A stretch of 64,000 nt of DNA, taken from Augochlora pura. Its lineage: Eukaryota > Arthropoda > Insecta > Hymenoptera > Halictidae. Shown piece after piece: positions 22,726 to 34,238 of this stretch; the stretch's first letter is position 1, and each line of letters opens with the position of its first letter. The notes beneath the pieces were generated by a model. The model was not told the origin of the DNA, made no database searches, and saw nothing but the letters and a program-made list of their open reading frames with translations. The DNA lies in contig NC_135774.1 of assembly GCF_028453695.1 (NCBI RefSeq), positions 6,324,001-6,388,000 on the forward strand. Reading direction: 5' to 3'. Position numbers and translations under genes: made by a program.

Positions 22726-23374
22726 TCACCCGGTGGACACGTGGTCGATGGTAACGCCGCTATTCGTATCATACATATTCATGGGGGTCCAGAAAAGCAG
22801 GGGGGGGGGGGGGTGTATGGCAGGAGCTCTGTTTTTCTCCGTAAGGAAAGGTAAGACGCAGCCGGGCACAATTTCGCGTGTTAATCAACCACGGTATCAC
22901 CTGCGGGATACTTGGCCGACGTGCCGGTATGGTCGGCCGAGGGGGTGGCGAGGGTACGGGGTTGGTTTTCCATTGGCAACACCAGGCGTGCTTCATCCCC
23001 TGGTCTGACAAGTTTACCCGGGCGATAAAACGGCCTCGCGTAGCAAATTGCAGGACGAGATGTCGCCCTCTGCCCCCGTGGAAATTCCGGCGTCGAATGG
23101 ATCCTTCCATCCACGTGGCGGATCCTCGAATAAAGGAGTCGACCAGCTGTAAAACGGCGGACCGTTATTACGAGGGGACTTGCTGCTATACGAGCCGTCA
23201 TCCTGACCGATGTTATACCGTGTAACACACTCCGCGCGACCCCTCGGCTTTCCCTGCTCCTTCGCCGGCTTTGCCCGAACCACGCCCCCGCCCCCACCCC
23301 ACCTCACCACACCCTTCCGATTTTCCTTGGATACAGTTTCCGAGAAGGAATAATCTCGTACGGTGCATGCGCAG
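22726..23374. other. GC-rich block with G14 run, no gene
   Basis: Up to six overlapping frames of 90-170 codons exist on both strands because stop codons are rare in this GC-rich DNA. None shows a domain and none is favoured over the others. A run of 14 G lies at 22800-22813. Could be a CpG-rich regulatory island or an unrecognised exon; nothing decides it. Confidence 0.5.
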
Positions 23375-23563
23375 GCTACAGGTGCAGCTTTGGATAATTT
23401 TCTTTGAGTATGGATGGCTGTATTTAGGATGGGATGCTTTAGTGTAGGAATGTACCGTTGTAGTGGTTGGTAGTGAATATGGGATAGTATAGTAGCTGGT
23501 ATATAAATATATACCATACTACACTATAGACTGTATAAACTGTAGTATAGTATAGACTACATA

Positions 23564-24140
23564 TTAGGTTGGAGGGAAAGTTCTGTCGTATTTTAAAGAA
23601 AATATTTGAATTCATTTTGCTTTAACACAAACCCAAGAGATTTAATGTGATCTCCAACAGTTGTATGATGAATGCCAAACTCTTCTGCAATTTCTCGACT
23701 TGTTAAATGTGGATTATTTTCCAACATGGATCGCAAAACATCATTATCGATCTTGGATGATCGTCTAGATCGATCACTTTCTTGGAGGCTTAGATCCCCG
23801 GAACGAAATCTGCTAAACCATCTTTGACAAGTACGAACATTTACAATATCTTTTTCAAATACCGCACATAAATTTTTACATGCAACTGATGCGTTGCTTC
23901 CTTTTTGGAATTCATACAAAATGCAGTGTCGTAAATGCACTTTATCTACTGACATGTTTTTCACTTTACTTTAAATATCACAAGTAAATGATGAATGGTA
24001 AAAAAGGACTCCTTTTATATTATACAGCAGGTAAAAAAACAAAAAAAATTCCCAATGACTCACTAGCCAGATGTTTTTTTTATTTACAAGAAAAATTACC
24101 TGCCTATTTAAAATACGACAGAACTTTCCCTCCAACCTAA
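23564..24140 (-). mobile_element. Non-autonomous mariner with perfect 34-bp terminal repeats
   Basis: The left end TTAGGTTGGAGGGAAAGTTC continues through TGTCGTATTTTAAA and is repeated exactly, inverted, at 24107-24140. TA duplications flank it (23562-23563 and 24141-24142). The whole element is 577 bases, under half of a full mariner. It carries one open minus-strand frame (23593-23964). Perfect ends and an exact TA duplication imply recent insertion compared with the two decayed mariners at 0.6 and 3.6 kb. Confidence 0.95.
23593..23964 (-). CDS. Mariner transposase DNA-binding domain only (123 aa)
   Basis: The frame is open from ATG at 23964 to a stop at 23593. Residues of about 8-60 form the first helix-turn-helix region (HCILYEFQKGSNASVACKNL, then CQRWFSRFRSGDLSLQ). 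Residues of about 75-112 form the second (LTSREIAEEFGIHHTTVGDH, ending KSLG). This is the N-terminal paired domain by which mariner transposases bind their own terminal repeats. The frame stops just after KSLGFVLK; the linker (usually WVPHEL-like) and the whole DD34D catalytic domain are absent, against about 345 residues for the family. The terminal repeats it would be expected to bind flank it. It could be a plain deletion product, or a protein that binds ends without cutting; expression is unknown. Confidence 0.75.
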   Translation of the reverse strand: MKNMSVDKVHLRHCILYEFQKGSNASVACKNLCAVFEKDIVNVRTCQRWFSRFRSGDLSLQESDRSRRSSKIDNDVLRSMLENNPHLTSREIAEEFGIHHTTVGDHIKSLGFVLKQNEFKYFL

Positions 24141-24359
24141 TAGTATAGTAAACTATAGTACCTACTATATTGCAGGTTCAGCTTCGAACAATTTTGCTTA
24201 AATATATATGACTATATTTGCTATGATATAGTATAATATAGTAATATACTGTAATGATTACTTGTAAATATAGTACAGTATAGTAGCTAGTATATAAATA
24301 TAGTATCAAATATACTATCCTACAGGCGCGGCTTTCGAACAATTCTCCTTAAGTATACA

Positions 24360-24662
24360 CGGTAATTGTCAAAGAAAATACAGTAATGTCTCCCCGAATC
24401 TCGTCATTTAGCTCTACTCAGTATTGAGTATTGATTATTGAAGATATCATATTGAATATTCGAGATTCAAGATTCAATATTGACTATTGAAAACTTAAGA
24501 TTGAATATTGAGTATTCAATATTGAACATTGAAAAGATTTAACATCTAATATTAAATACAGAAGATTTAAGATTTAGTATTGAATATTCTATATTGAGTA
24601 CAGAATATTGAATATCGAATATTCTATATTGAGTACAGAGTATCGAATATCGAATATTAAGT
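24360..24662. repeat. TATTGA array with conserved left flank, second copy
   Basis: The leading edge (GGTAATTGTCAAAGAAAATAC, 24361-24381) and AATGTCTCCCCGAATC match 20595-20650; units of TATTGAATATTGAGTACAG follow. At 24595-24650 a unit of about 40 bases (ATTCTATATTGAGTACAGA) is repeated nearly exactly. Confidence 0.85.
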
Positions 24663-25037
24663 AACAAAGAAAGAGAGATGCCACTCACGCATCGATTATG
24701 CCGGAGTTTATCCGGAATTCTGGGGCGGGACACGTCCCCCGAACAGAAACTGGAGCTCGCGGAGGGTCGAGGGAATCGGGGACTCGAGGCCGAGAACAAA
24801 ACCAGGAATGCGACCGTCGGGAAGGTCTGCCATTTGGCGAGAGAGAAAAGCCAGTCGCTCGAACTCGACGGGCCCCGAAACGGGTTCCAGGGAGAGAAAG
24901 GGAGAGGGAAAGGCTCACGGCAAAGAGATCCGCGGGACTCTTTCTTTCTTTCTCTTCCTCTCACATTCTGTCTTTCTCTCTGTCTCCCAATGTCTCTTTC
25001 TCTTTCTCTCTCTTAAATTTTATCTCCCTCCCTCTTG

Positions 25038-25086
<49 letters not shown>

Positions 25087-25290
25087 TCTCACTCTTTCTC
25101 TCTTTACAGCGCGCCGAGGAATCGTAGGGACGCGACCGAAGAAAGAGAGACGTCCCTCGGTCGACAAAAGCTAATTTGACTTCGCACTTTCGTGAGAAGT
25201 TGACCTGCGAGCTCTGTGAATTACAAAAGGGTAGGGACGCGGGTCTGGTTCGGTGGAAGCGGGACGGGGACGTTATAAAGAGACCTAATG
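24663..25290. other. GC-richer block with CT and CA microsatellites
   Basis: 24690-24930 is CpG-rich. 24940-25110 is pyrimidine-rich and contains (CT)n at about 25037-25066 directly joined to (CA)n at 25067-25085. Frames of 68-158 codons on both strands overlap one another and are repeat translations or chance. Confidence 0.6.
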
Positions 25291-26400
25291 CTATGGGGGG
25301 TTGACGACATTTTTGTATATTTTTATGTGGTTTATTTTATATTTCTATTTTACATATTTTGTAATTCTGGGTTGTTCATTTTATATTTGATTTTCATTAA
25401 TTTTGTATTTCTGAGTTGTCTATTTTATATTTTTACGTTATTTTCTACTTCTATTTTACTTATTTTATCTTTCTATCTCATAAGGCGCGTTTAACGAAAC
25501 AAAAAGATTGTGCTTTTCAATATCACAAGTTTAGCTTCTAAAATATTTATTATTTATGGTGTTCGAATATTTTTGTATCTCGAAAGAATTATTTGTAATA
25601 TTGTTATATACATATACGTCAGGTTAATTGAGTGTGTTCCGCTGTATTTTTAATTTCATCGTACTGTACTAGCACAATGTAAGCACATATGAAACACAAT
25701 GTAAATATACTACTCAATCAAGACAACATGAACTAACCTTCTTCGACACTAATTAGGATTGCAGTGCTTAAGTAAATGGATAACGTGCATAGATAACAAA
25801 TGTTAATGAAAATATCTACTGTAGTGTTATGCTGTTCAGTGCAATATTAACTGTAGCATTTACGTTCGAATTTCCAATAGATACATATAGTTACATATTT
25901 TCACTAGTTGCATATAATTTGATAATAACTAAGCTAGAAGAAGGAAATACTATGCTTTCTTTGGACTACTTCTTCCAGTCAACTTACATTTCGTTATTTC
26001 TCTTAAATAAATCATCTTTTGTATATTATAAGCTATATATTTTGTATATTATAAGCTATTTTTTGTTAATTCTATATTTATGAACTGAAAATATAATATA
26101 CTTACATATTTATATACTGATAGTAAAAATTTTACAATTGCTATTTTTACTGCTACAACTTTCAATCTTCTGTTTGTCTGAGTTTATGAATTTATTAAAT
26201 CCGTGATCTAGAGAAATAAATCTTTTCTCATGAAATGATTTAACTGTAATATAACAAATATTCATTGCATATGCATAGAATATGTATAAGTATATGAGTA
26301 TTATGTATGTGTATAAGTATATAAGTAAAGTACATAAATATACATTATACGTATATAAGATAGGTAAATAATATAGTATACTTAATAATAATAGTATACT
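25291..26400. other. AT-rich DNA, no gene seen
   Basis: 25300-25480 consists of imperfect TTTTATATTTYTATTTTAY and TCTGRGTTGTTYATTTTATA units of about 50 bases. The remainder is low-complexity AT-rich sequence. Hydrophobic short frames here reflect base composition. Confidence 0.55.
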
Positions 26401-26580
26401 TCATACGGGTAGCGTATAAAATTGTAAACAATAGTATCCTATACGCTAATAATATACATACAATTGTAAATAATAGTATACTATACACTAACAGTACACA
26501 CAATTATAAACAACAATATATTAATAGTACAATCCTAAATAATACTATCGTACACACTAGCAGTACATACAGATAGTAAT
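26401..26580. repeat. Tandem repeat of about 55-60 bases, three copies
   Basis: Units contain AATTGTAAACAATAGTAT and CTATACRCTAAYAGTACAYAC at about 26410, 26460 and 26505, each more diverged than the last. Confidence 0.7.
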
Positions 26581-27225
26581 AAAATAAACTAACAATACCT
26601 AACAACACAACAAAACAACATCATATAAAAACAATATAAATAGAATCAAATCAAAAACAAATATCTTCCCTGTAAAACAAAAATACATAAAATAGTTATC
26701 GACCTCTATTGAATTCACTGTCAAGGTTGTGTCAACGTTCACCACCCGTGAAAGTCGAAACCTGCGCGCAGTCAACGCACGGTCCGTTCTCCTCGGCCAT
26801 AGAATGTGATACATCGAATCCCGGACAGAAGCGAGCTAATTCCAAAACCGACTGCTCCCCGCGACGTTTCTAATTACATGCCGGTTGCCGTGAAAGGTAC
26901 ACATGGCCCCATAAACGTTCACGTAGCCAGCTCCGAGGCATCGCCGTTACAAACGCGACCGGAATTGTTTGAATTTTAAACCACTTGTGGCGTTCACCGG
27001 TGGAAGATCGATGGCTCGTTCTCCTGGGAAACTCGTAAAAAACGCTACTAATTGCTCTGGAAATATAGAGACATGTATAATATAGAAACAGACGAGGAAA
27101 ACCGAGGATTCCCGGAGGTCGAAATATGCGATTAACGAATTAACCGTGCTCGATGTCGGCGTTGCTTTCCGACGGGGGAGACTAACCTCTTTAACACGGC
27201 TGACTTCAGATGGAAGTGTAATGTG
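26581..27225. other. GC-richer single-copy block, no gene seen
   Basis: 26710-27190 is CpG-containing. A 71-codon minus frame at its left edge has no domain. Nothing recognisable. Confidence 0.5.
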
Positions 27226-28340
27226 TTGTAGATAATAATGTTATTTATGTGAATTTGGAATTAAGTTACAGATGATAGTTATTGTTGAGGATGTAGTATA
27301 TATAGTTTAATGCTATGATTTTATAATGTACTATATTTTATACTATTTTTTTTGTATGTTACAGCGTTGACTATATGTTGCGACGATTAATAGGAAGTTG
27401 TTGGGGGGGGGGTATTTCTACTATAGGAGCAGAGCCTTACAACCTGACTGCTGGACAGACGATCTCAGAGTGATTTTAGAATATAAAGAACTAAGCGACC
27501 CCCATTGCTTAGAGATGCCTTCGTAGTTGAAGCAATAGGTGCAGCCGATTTCCTATTGGTTCTTTAAAACAATGAATGCAAAAAGGATGGTTCAACTGTC
27601 GCAAATGTAAATCCGAGCCTACTGCTCCCAAATGGTCAGTGTTCGGACCTAAAATTATTAAGGTTTAAGGCCATAACTGGAAACAATTATAGAAAGACGA
27701 GGATTCCTGCGAGCTGTCACAAACTAGCCGGATCCCCTTATAAACACAAATTCCTTTATGACCATCGACACGACATGTACTATAATATTACATTATACTA
27801 TATTACAGCACTGCAATGTGTAGCGGAACACGATATTTTCTATGTGAATTTGGAATCGAGTTTCGTATAATAATTTTTACTTTAATAGTATAATAATATA
27901 CTATATTATAATAATATATTTTAAACTATAACACTGTAATATTATAATATATTTATAATACTATAGTACATAGTATTTTAAAGCACGATACAAATTAAAA
28001 GATTACATATACTTATATTTATAATATTTACATTCCCTTCTTTTAATCCTATAATATTTAATCAAGTTTATACGGTAAAATAAAATTTCTATAAATCTTC
28101 TGTGATATTGTTAACGACAATTTAATGTATGTGCCTTTTGGTCCATGAAAAATTGTTTGATCACAAACAAAATATATTAGAAATATTTAAAATGAAAATT
28201 AAGATTCCAAACTTGAAGTTCAAATTGGAATTTAAATTCTAATTCAAATTCAAAAATTGAAATTCATATTATTATGCAACTTCAAAAATTGAAATACAAA
28301 TTCAAATTGTTATTCAAAACAACTGAATACCACCACCAAA
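27226..28340. other. AT-rich DNA holding a GC-balanced insert
   Basis: 27240-27275 and 27838-27875 share TATGTGAATTTGGAATYRAGTT, each next to TATACTATATTATA sequence. Between them, 27363-27775 is of balanced composition, with G10 at 27413-27422, and looks foreign to its surroundings; no frame or known ends were found. 28200-28320 contains repeated AAATTCAAATTG words. Confidence 0.5.
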
Positions 28341-28824
28341 ATAAAAAGATTCGAAAGCCGTTGGATAATCAGCGACTGCTTTTCCAACGATATAATAACA
28401 AAATCAGATAATTACTCGTTAGCGCGACTAATAATGGCTACGGACATTTCGGCGGCGCAGCTGGCCTAAAACACGCATCAGAATTTCATTCGGCATGAAT
28501 CTTTTCGGGCTCGTTGAAACGCTAATAAGAACCCGTGTTCCACGATCCTTTCTCTTAATCACGGAATTTAAATAGCTTCATTTGTTTCGATGAATATTTG
28601 ATAGGGCATCGCGCAGCCCTGTTTCCCCTAACCGTTTTAATTGCGAATTCGGGGAGAGCTCATGCGCGCATCGCGAGCGACGAGACGATGCGTTCAGGAA
28701 ACCGAGGCCATGTTTTCCCCGTGCGCGACGACCTAACCTCTTAGAAGGACTCTGCGACGTGACTGTCACATTTACTTTATACTCGCCGATTATTATTACT
28801 ACTATTATTATCATATATCATTAA
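28341..28824. other. GC-richer single-copy block, no gene seen
   Basis: 28600-28745 is CpG-rich. The minus-strand frame there has no domain. Ends in a TATTATTACTATTATTATCA simple stretch. Confidence 0.5.
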
Positions 28825-29480
28825 TATTATTAAGTATTAATAGCGAGGTTAAGAACGAAATAGAAGCAGAATTAAGAATTTCAATGGAATCGAAAGATTT
28901 GTTACTTAATAAGGGACACGTATTTTCTATAAGATTGAGCGAAGGCTTCTGCAACGAGATTGAGGTTACGTTCTTGTAAGATAAATGGTTAACGAGCTTC
29001 AAATTCGGCGTTTGACGAATTGCGAGGAATACTCGACCTCGCGAATTACTCTCTTGTAAATTGTCTGACATAACCTTGACATAATCTCGTATCTTACAAT
29101 CATCCGTTCCCCAAATAAAGAGGTGCGTTCGACGATTATTAACTCGCCTACTGCCAAATTTTGATGTTCTTCGAATTTTTGGCAGGAAATGTTATGATTG
29201 TGCGCAAAAAGTCGCGTAACAATGTAATTTACTAAAAATTGTTTTGTTGTTGAAATATTTGATATTTTTCGAGAAGTCCCAAGTTCGTTAAACTTCATTC
29301 GCAATTTCCTGTCAACAAATAATTGGAATGATCACCGGAATGTAATTATTTATAATTTCTTGAGAATGTAATTTGCACTTCAAATATATTATTATGTATT
29401 GTTGATACTGTATAGTAGTATTATGTATTATTAATTCTGTATGTTATCATTATATATTATTAATACTGTATATTAATATT
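28825..29480. repeat. Dispersed repeat A, copy 2
   Basis: Same orientation as 14245-14705, with about 60 extra bases at 28862-28910 and a different segment at 29010-29095. It is followed by TATTATTAATACTGTATA simple sequence as in copy 1. Overlapping minus frames of 86 and 101 codons have no known domain. Confidence 0.85.
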
Positions 29481-30290
29481 ATTGAGAAATGAGAGCAAGA
29501 ATTAAGGCAAGCTTAAGTGCCAAAACGAGTGCCATTTCTTTTTGGTCAACTTAAATGGAACACCGTGTATATAAGACCTTTAAAATTATCAATATATTAA
29601 AAAAAAATTTTTACTTTATTAATAAAGTAGATAGCGTTGCTAATTAGAAAGTTATTATTCGTTACACAGATATAATAAAATCACTCCATTACTCTAAACA
29701 AAGTTAAGGAAACAACAATAAAACAACAAAGAAATAACATGAGCAATGAAAAATACATAAATGAAAAATAATACATACATTCATAAAAGCGTATTAAATG
29801 CGATATTTAAAAATGAATTCTACATAAGTAAATAAAAAACAAAACAACGTCCTGTTATTAGTAAATTACAGAATTTTTCAAATGTGTACAAAATAATTAA
29901 AAAATTGCCTTTTATTTCAATCGAGATAAAAATTTGATTACTTTCCACGCCGAATGTTGCACTATAAATGCACAGAAAGCGTTCTAATAACGCTGAAAAT
30001 ATTTCAGATAATAAATCCGAGCATTCCGCACGTAGAAATATAAATAGTTGCGAACAGACATAGAGGAAACGAGACATGAAAATTTCGTATCACGCCACGC
30101 CTGCAGCCTCTGTTACAATAGCCGTTCTTGGAACGACAGCGAAGGCATGGGAATACGGTGCGTGAACGCAGACGACGACAGAAAGGAACGAGCGAGACCT
30201 TGTGCGATTGACTAGTTACTGAATCATTCGCGCGATCATCCACGTGGCTGCGCGAGTTTCATTCAGCGCGCTGTTTGTTGTCCCACTACC
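29481..30290. other. Single-copy DNA, no gene seen
   Basis: 29555-29580 reads TTAAATGGAACACCGTGTATATAAG, a word like insect transposon ends. 29820-30240 has overlapping minus frames without domains. 30060-30240 is CpG-richer. Confidence 0.5.
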
Positions 30291-30299
30291 TTCTAGCCA

Positions 30300-30475
30300 T
30301 CGCCGCAACCCGTTCGCATCATTAAGCGTGATATTCCGCGCGCGTCGACTGTCCCTTATCACCGAACACAGAATATTCTGCGAACCGCGACTGTCCCTTA
30401 TCACTGAGTGCGGAATATTCCGCGAGCCGCCGTTTGCTTTTGCAAGGCGCGCGCCGCGGAAGTTTCGGCATAGGA
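30300..30475. repeat. Tandem repeat with CGGAATATTCCG palindrome
   Basis: About 42-base units (CGACTGTCCCTTATCAC, then GGAATATTCYGCGA) occur two to three times at 30345-30430. CGGAATATTCCG at about 30411-30422 is a perfect palindrome. The left edge (CGTTCGCATCATTAAGCG) matches 44745-44762 and the right part matches 46105-46165, so this is a dispersed family. Confidence 0.8.
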
Positions 30476-31190
30476 GCTAGAAAAGTAATCGCAAGAGTTG
30501 CAAAACGAGGATTTTCGAGCAGAAAGAACGGCACAGTGTTTGGAAATACTATATTCTTTAGATCAGTTGGTAAAGTTTGATTTTAGGCTATGGCCGCGTT
30601 TTTGTGTGATCGAATAGACTCGAACCCGCAAGTGTGCAAACGGGTATCACGGAACATTTCGTATTGAAAATTTATACTCGCGTCCGTGCACGTGCACAGG
30701 CTGCCGGCGGATGCGGTTACTAGGGACACGCGTTCTACCGCGCGATTGTGCCTGGAAATTGATTAGCCCATTCATACTTTCGGCTCGCCCTCCCGGCCAT
30801 TCATGGCCGGCTACGTGCCTCTTCGTTTAGCGCAGCCTCCACGACTTTTTGGCTGCGCAGCGACAAGCGTAACCACGTTATCTATCGGTCGCCAGTTTAC
30901 GAACATCGACGGAATACACACGATGGGATTACGAGATTGTCGTTGGATATATCTTGTACCTTGTCCAATCGTCGCAACTGGTGCAATGACAAAAGGTCTA
31001 TAAGGGATTTAACACTAAAAGGAACTAGCCTTGAAAATAACTAACGTGTATTATTGCTTTATGAGAATAGAAAAACTGTGTTTACATAAACTTTTCGCCA
31101 GTTTTATTGTAACTTGATAACTTTTATTATAACCTACTTAAAGAAATTGTTACAAGAGGATTTTTTAAAGAGGAATTTTCGTAATTTCAA
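30476..31190. other. GC-richer single-copy block, no gene seen
   Basis: 30600-30960 is CpG-rich with a 66-codon plus frame lacking domains. Nothing recognised. 31015-31190 is AT-rich. Confidence 0.5.
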
Positions 31191-31194
31191 TTTT

Positions 31195-31400
31195 TACTGA
31201 TGAGTATACTCGTCATGGAAAAGTGTTGCAGTATTTTGTGTTATGGCGAGTATATTCGTCATAGAGGAGTGACAACATTTCGTCTCTAATAACAGTATTT
31301 GCTAAATACTGTTATTTCTGCATGACAAGTATACTCGTCACAGGGAGACAATAATTCGGTTACGATGGGTGTACTAGTCATGCAAAAATAACAGTATTTC
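31195..31400. repeat. Palindromic GAGTATACTC minisatellite
   Basis: Four to five spaced units with TGATGAGTATACTCGTCA (31198-31215), GCGAGTATATTCGTCAT and GACAAGTATACTCGTCA, interleaved with AACAGTATTTYG words. Same family as 2410-3030. Confidence 0.85.
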
Positions 31401-32350
31401 GTAATATAACACATATTGTAATATATAGCATAATATAGTATATAGTATACTGTATAATATAATGTAGAGTGTTGATTAAATTTTTATTATGTCATACCTC
31501 TTAGTTAATATACATATAGTATAGTTTATGAAATAAATTTTATGATTAATTTATGTTTCTTAGTATAATGTATTACAATATAATATATAGTATAATGTTA
31601 TAATAATACAATATATTGATTAAATTTGTACCATGTCATATTTCTTAATTAATATGCATATAGTACAGTATATAGAACATGTTTTATATTAATCTTTTAT
31701 TACCTGGTATAATATCCATATAGTATATTTTATATTTCTTAGCATAATATGTAGTATAGTATAGTATATATGATAATAGATAGCACAATATTATATACTG
31801 CTGAAATTTTTACCACGTTATATTTCTTAGTATAATATGTACTACAATATAGTAAATATACCATATTATGTTATATATTATACTATACAATATTATACCA
31901 TACACTAAATTTTTTAATATATTATAGTACATATTGTACGAAGAAATATAAAATATGTTGTATATACTATACTATATAGATATTAACCAAGAACTACGAT
32001 GTTGTAGTAATTTAATCAATACACTATATTATAGTTCATATTAGACTAAAAAATTTAAAATATATTCTACACACTATAGTATAAAAAATTGACATCAGTA
32101 ATCAAAAATAAATATAAAATATATCCTACATACTATACTATACCTACATTAAATTACATATTATAATAAAAAATACACCCTACTAAAAACTTATATTATA
32201 CTAAGAAATATAAAATAGACATAAAACTCGTCCCACGTACTATAATATGCATATATTATATTATACATTACAATAAAAAATGCACCATATTAAAAAAACT
32301 TAATCAATACAATACACACCATACCATATTATTACACTACATCCTACATT
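31401..32350. other. Long AT-rich tract of TATAGTATAATAT words
   Basis: Nearly 1 kb of TATAGTATA/TATACTATA sequence with a recurring ATATTTCTTAGTATAATATG motif on the left half and its reverse complement (CATACTATA, AAGAAATATAAAATATA) on the right half. It thus has rough dyad symmetry about 31.9 kb. No gene. Confidence 0.6.
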
Positions 32351-33230
32351 GTATTTCTACTTTATATTTCGTTCTCGCTAGCCTTTGTCCTCGCCGCAAT
32401 GCTCGACGGCAGAAGGGAAGGGGATAAGAGGAGAGGGCAGAGGAAACGTCTGAGAGCGTGACAGAAGAGAAACAGCGAACACATCGATCGTTGTCCACGG
32501 ATTATCGTCGTAATTCTCGCATACAAACGGCTCACCGTCGTCCGGCAGTTTCGCTCGCAATCCCAGACGCGGATATTTGCATTCGGTCACGTGAGCCACG
32601 GAGACACGCGTGTCTTCATTAAACCACGCCGACCGGAAACCGGGTTAGTTTCCGTTAATATCATTTTTCAGCCGCGCCGGCGTACTCGTTTCTCACGTTC
32701 GCCACCGGTGTTGCAGATTCCACGGCTTTACACCGCGAGTATCAGCCGGCCACAGTTGCATGAACATTCGAAACCCGTTCACCGCGAAACTAGTCCAACC
32801 CTTATGCTAATCCGCGAGCACCTACTTTCAAGTCGAAACGAAATTTTTTGATAGAAAGCTGCCGAACCACTTTGTATCTCCTTTTTGGATTATTTATGAC
32901 GTATGAAATAATAGAATATGTTATCTAAAATATATATTATGTAGACTTATATTAGACATATATTACATATAATATATGTTATATAGAACATATTATATTA
33001 CTTTATAATAACAATATTTAATATTATTTATAACATTTGTTTACAATATTCGTTTATTTATTGGTATTACTAACCGAAGCACCTACTAACTTTGATTTAT
33101 AATATATATACAATATTAAATTATAAGATAGATATTATTACTAGAAAACATATCGTTCAAAAGTATGTATATTCCTTCACATTATTCGTTTATTTATCAA
33201 TATATTTTATTTTGTTTTTTAATTTTTTCT
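32351..33230. other. GC-richer block then AT-rich DNA, no gene seen
   Basis: 32380-32850 is CpG-rich; a 73-codon minus frame and an 86-codon plus frame meet head to head at 32591-32599 and neither has a domain. 32880-33230 is AT-rich. Confidence 0.5.
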
Positions 33231-33928
33231 TGTCAGTTACACGAGATTATGTACAATTCTCTCAAACTTACGTGTCTCCATTATTTTTATAAATAGATAA
33301 GATACTCGTTTGCAGATACATATACACTAAGTAGCGTAATATTGAGCGTATATAATCTATAGCATTGTCCCAGTTTTTCAGTATTTTGGACTATTGGACT
33401 GGAATGCGAAAAAATCGACAATACAAGGTGAAAGTGTACGATAAATAATAAAATTTGTATCACGTAAGACAGAAAGCAATCGGAGTTTTGATTTTCTGTT
33501 CCACCGTTGCTATGCCATCGTTGGTATTGCTATGTTTGCTATATCTGCAGAGTTCTAATTTAAAATTGTAACATGAAAAATCAAGGGCGGCAGCTAAACT
33601 TTTACCATTCCATAAACTTGTGAGACTTGAGTACGCTCGAGCAAACATGCATCGAGGTAGGAAACGCGTTAATTCATTTCAGACGTTGAACCATTTTAAA
33701 ATCGGGTAACTTCAACTTCTTTTTGTAAATGACACAAGGTGAGGAATTAGGTGGGCTGCTTCTTTCTCAAAGATCTTTATTCGACTGCCTTTCTCTTCGG
33801 AAAAATCTTCACCCTCCTCCCCTCGATGAACCATCTCATTACCCAAACAGAGACCTCCTTATCTCGAAAACATAAATAAGTGCGCCGGCTGACCGGCGAC
33901 CATCTCAGAGACTGCTTACATTTTATCA

Positions 33929-34238
33929 ATAATCGGGCAATATCTTTGCACGTAAAAGAATTCGATTTGGGCGGGAAAAGAAATTTAGGCGGTGTTGGTG
34001 CCATAATTTGCAAGGGATTTTGCATAAACAACGTGTTGATACCGAGTTTCCCTTTCAAACCAACGGACGGTACAGAATACATCACAACACTGTAAAATAA
34101 TTTATCGCCGTTTGTTAACGAAACTACTATTGTGGAATGAACGTTTCAATATGATAACGCGATCATAAACACCAGTCGCAGGACGATACCATGGTTTCAG
34201 ACAAACGAGATTAAAGTTATCAAATGACCAGCGTGTTC
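33929..34238 (+). pseudogene. Tc1-like transposase fragment, left arm outer copy
   Basis: Reads EFDLGG, GGVGAIICKGFCINN, PSFPFKPTDGTEYI, then across stops QNNLSPFVNE-like and FQYDNAIINTSRRTIPWFQT. These follow the order of Tc1 family cores (FNLDG.., GG.VMVWGAI, QDNA..HTS). Stops and a frame change break it, and it ends at 34238 where AT-rich sequence begins, just before the third catalytic position. Compared with the right arm (35945-36330) it has lost the piece between DLDG and GGVG. Confidence 0.8.

Larger units (their letters stand above)
23375..24404. repeat. Tandem array (about 150-bp units) split by a mariner
   Basis: Three copies of a unit starting GCAGGYTMCAG-TGCAGCTTT and GAACAATTTTCTTTAAGTAT lie at about 23380, 24172 and 24323. 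Each is followed by TATAGTATAGTAGCTGGTATATAAATATA. The mariner at 23564-24140 interrupts the array at a TA. Confidence 0.75.

Noticed and set aside
22726..23517. Several frames of 90-167 codons on both strands
   Set aside because: All overlap in a GC-rich block with few stop codons; no domain and no reason to prefer one.
24539..25179. Overlapping frames up to 158 codons around the CT/CA microsatellites
   Set aside because: Driven by microsatellites and GC-rich sequence; frames exist on both strands.
31401..32350. Rough dyad symmetry of the TATAGTATA tract as a second large inverted repeat
   Set aside because: The similarity between halves is no more than that expected from TA-rich simple sequence with a common ATTTCTTAGTATA word; arms could not be aligned in order.
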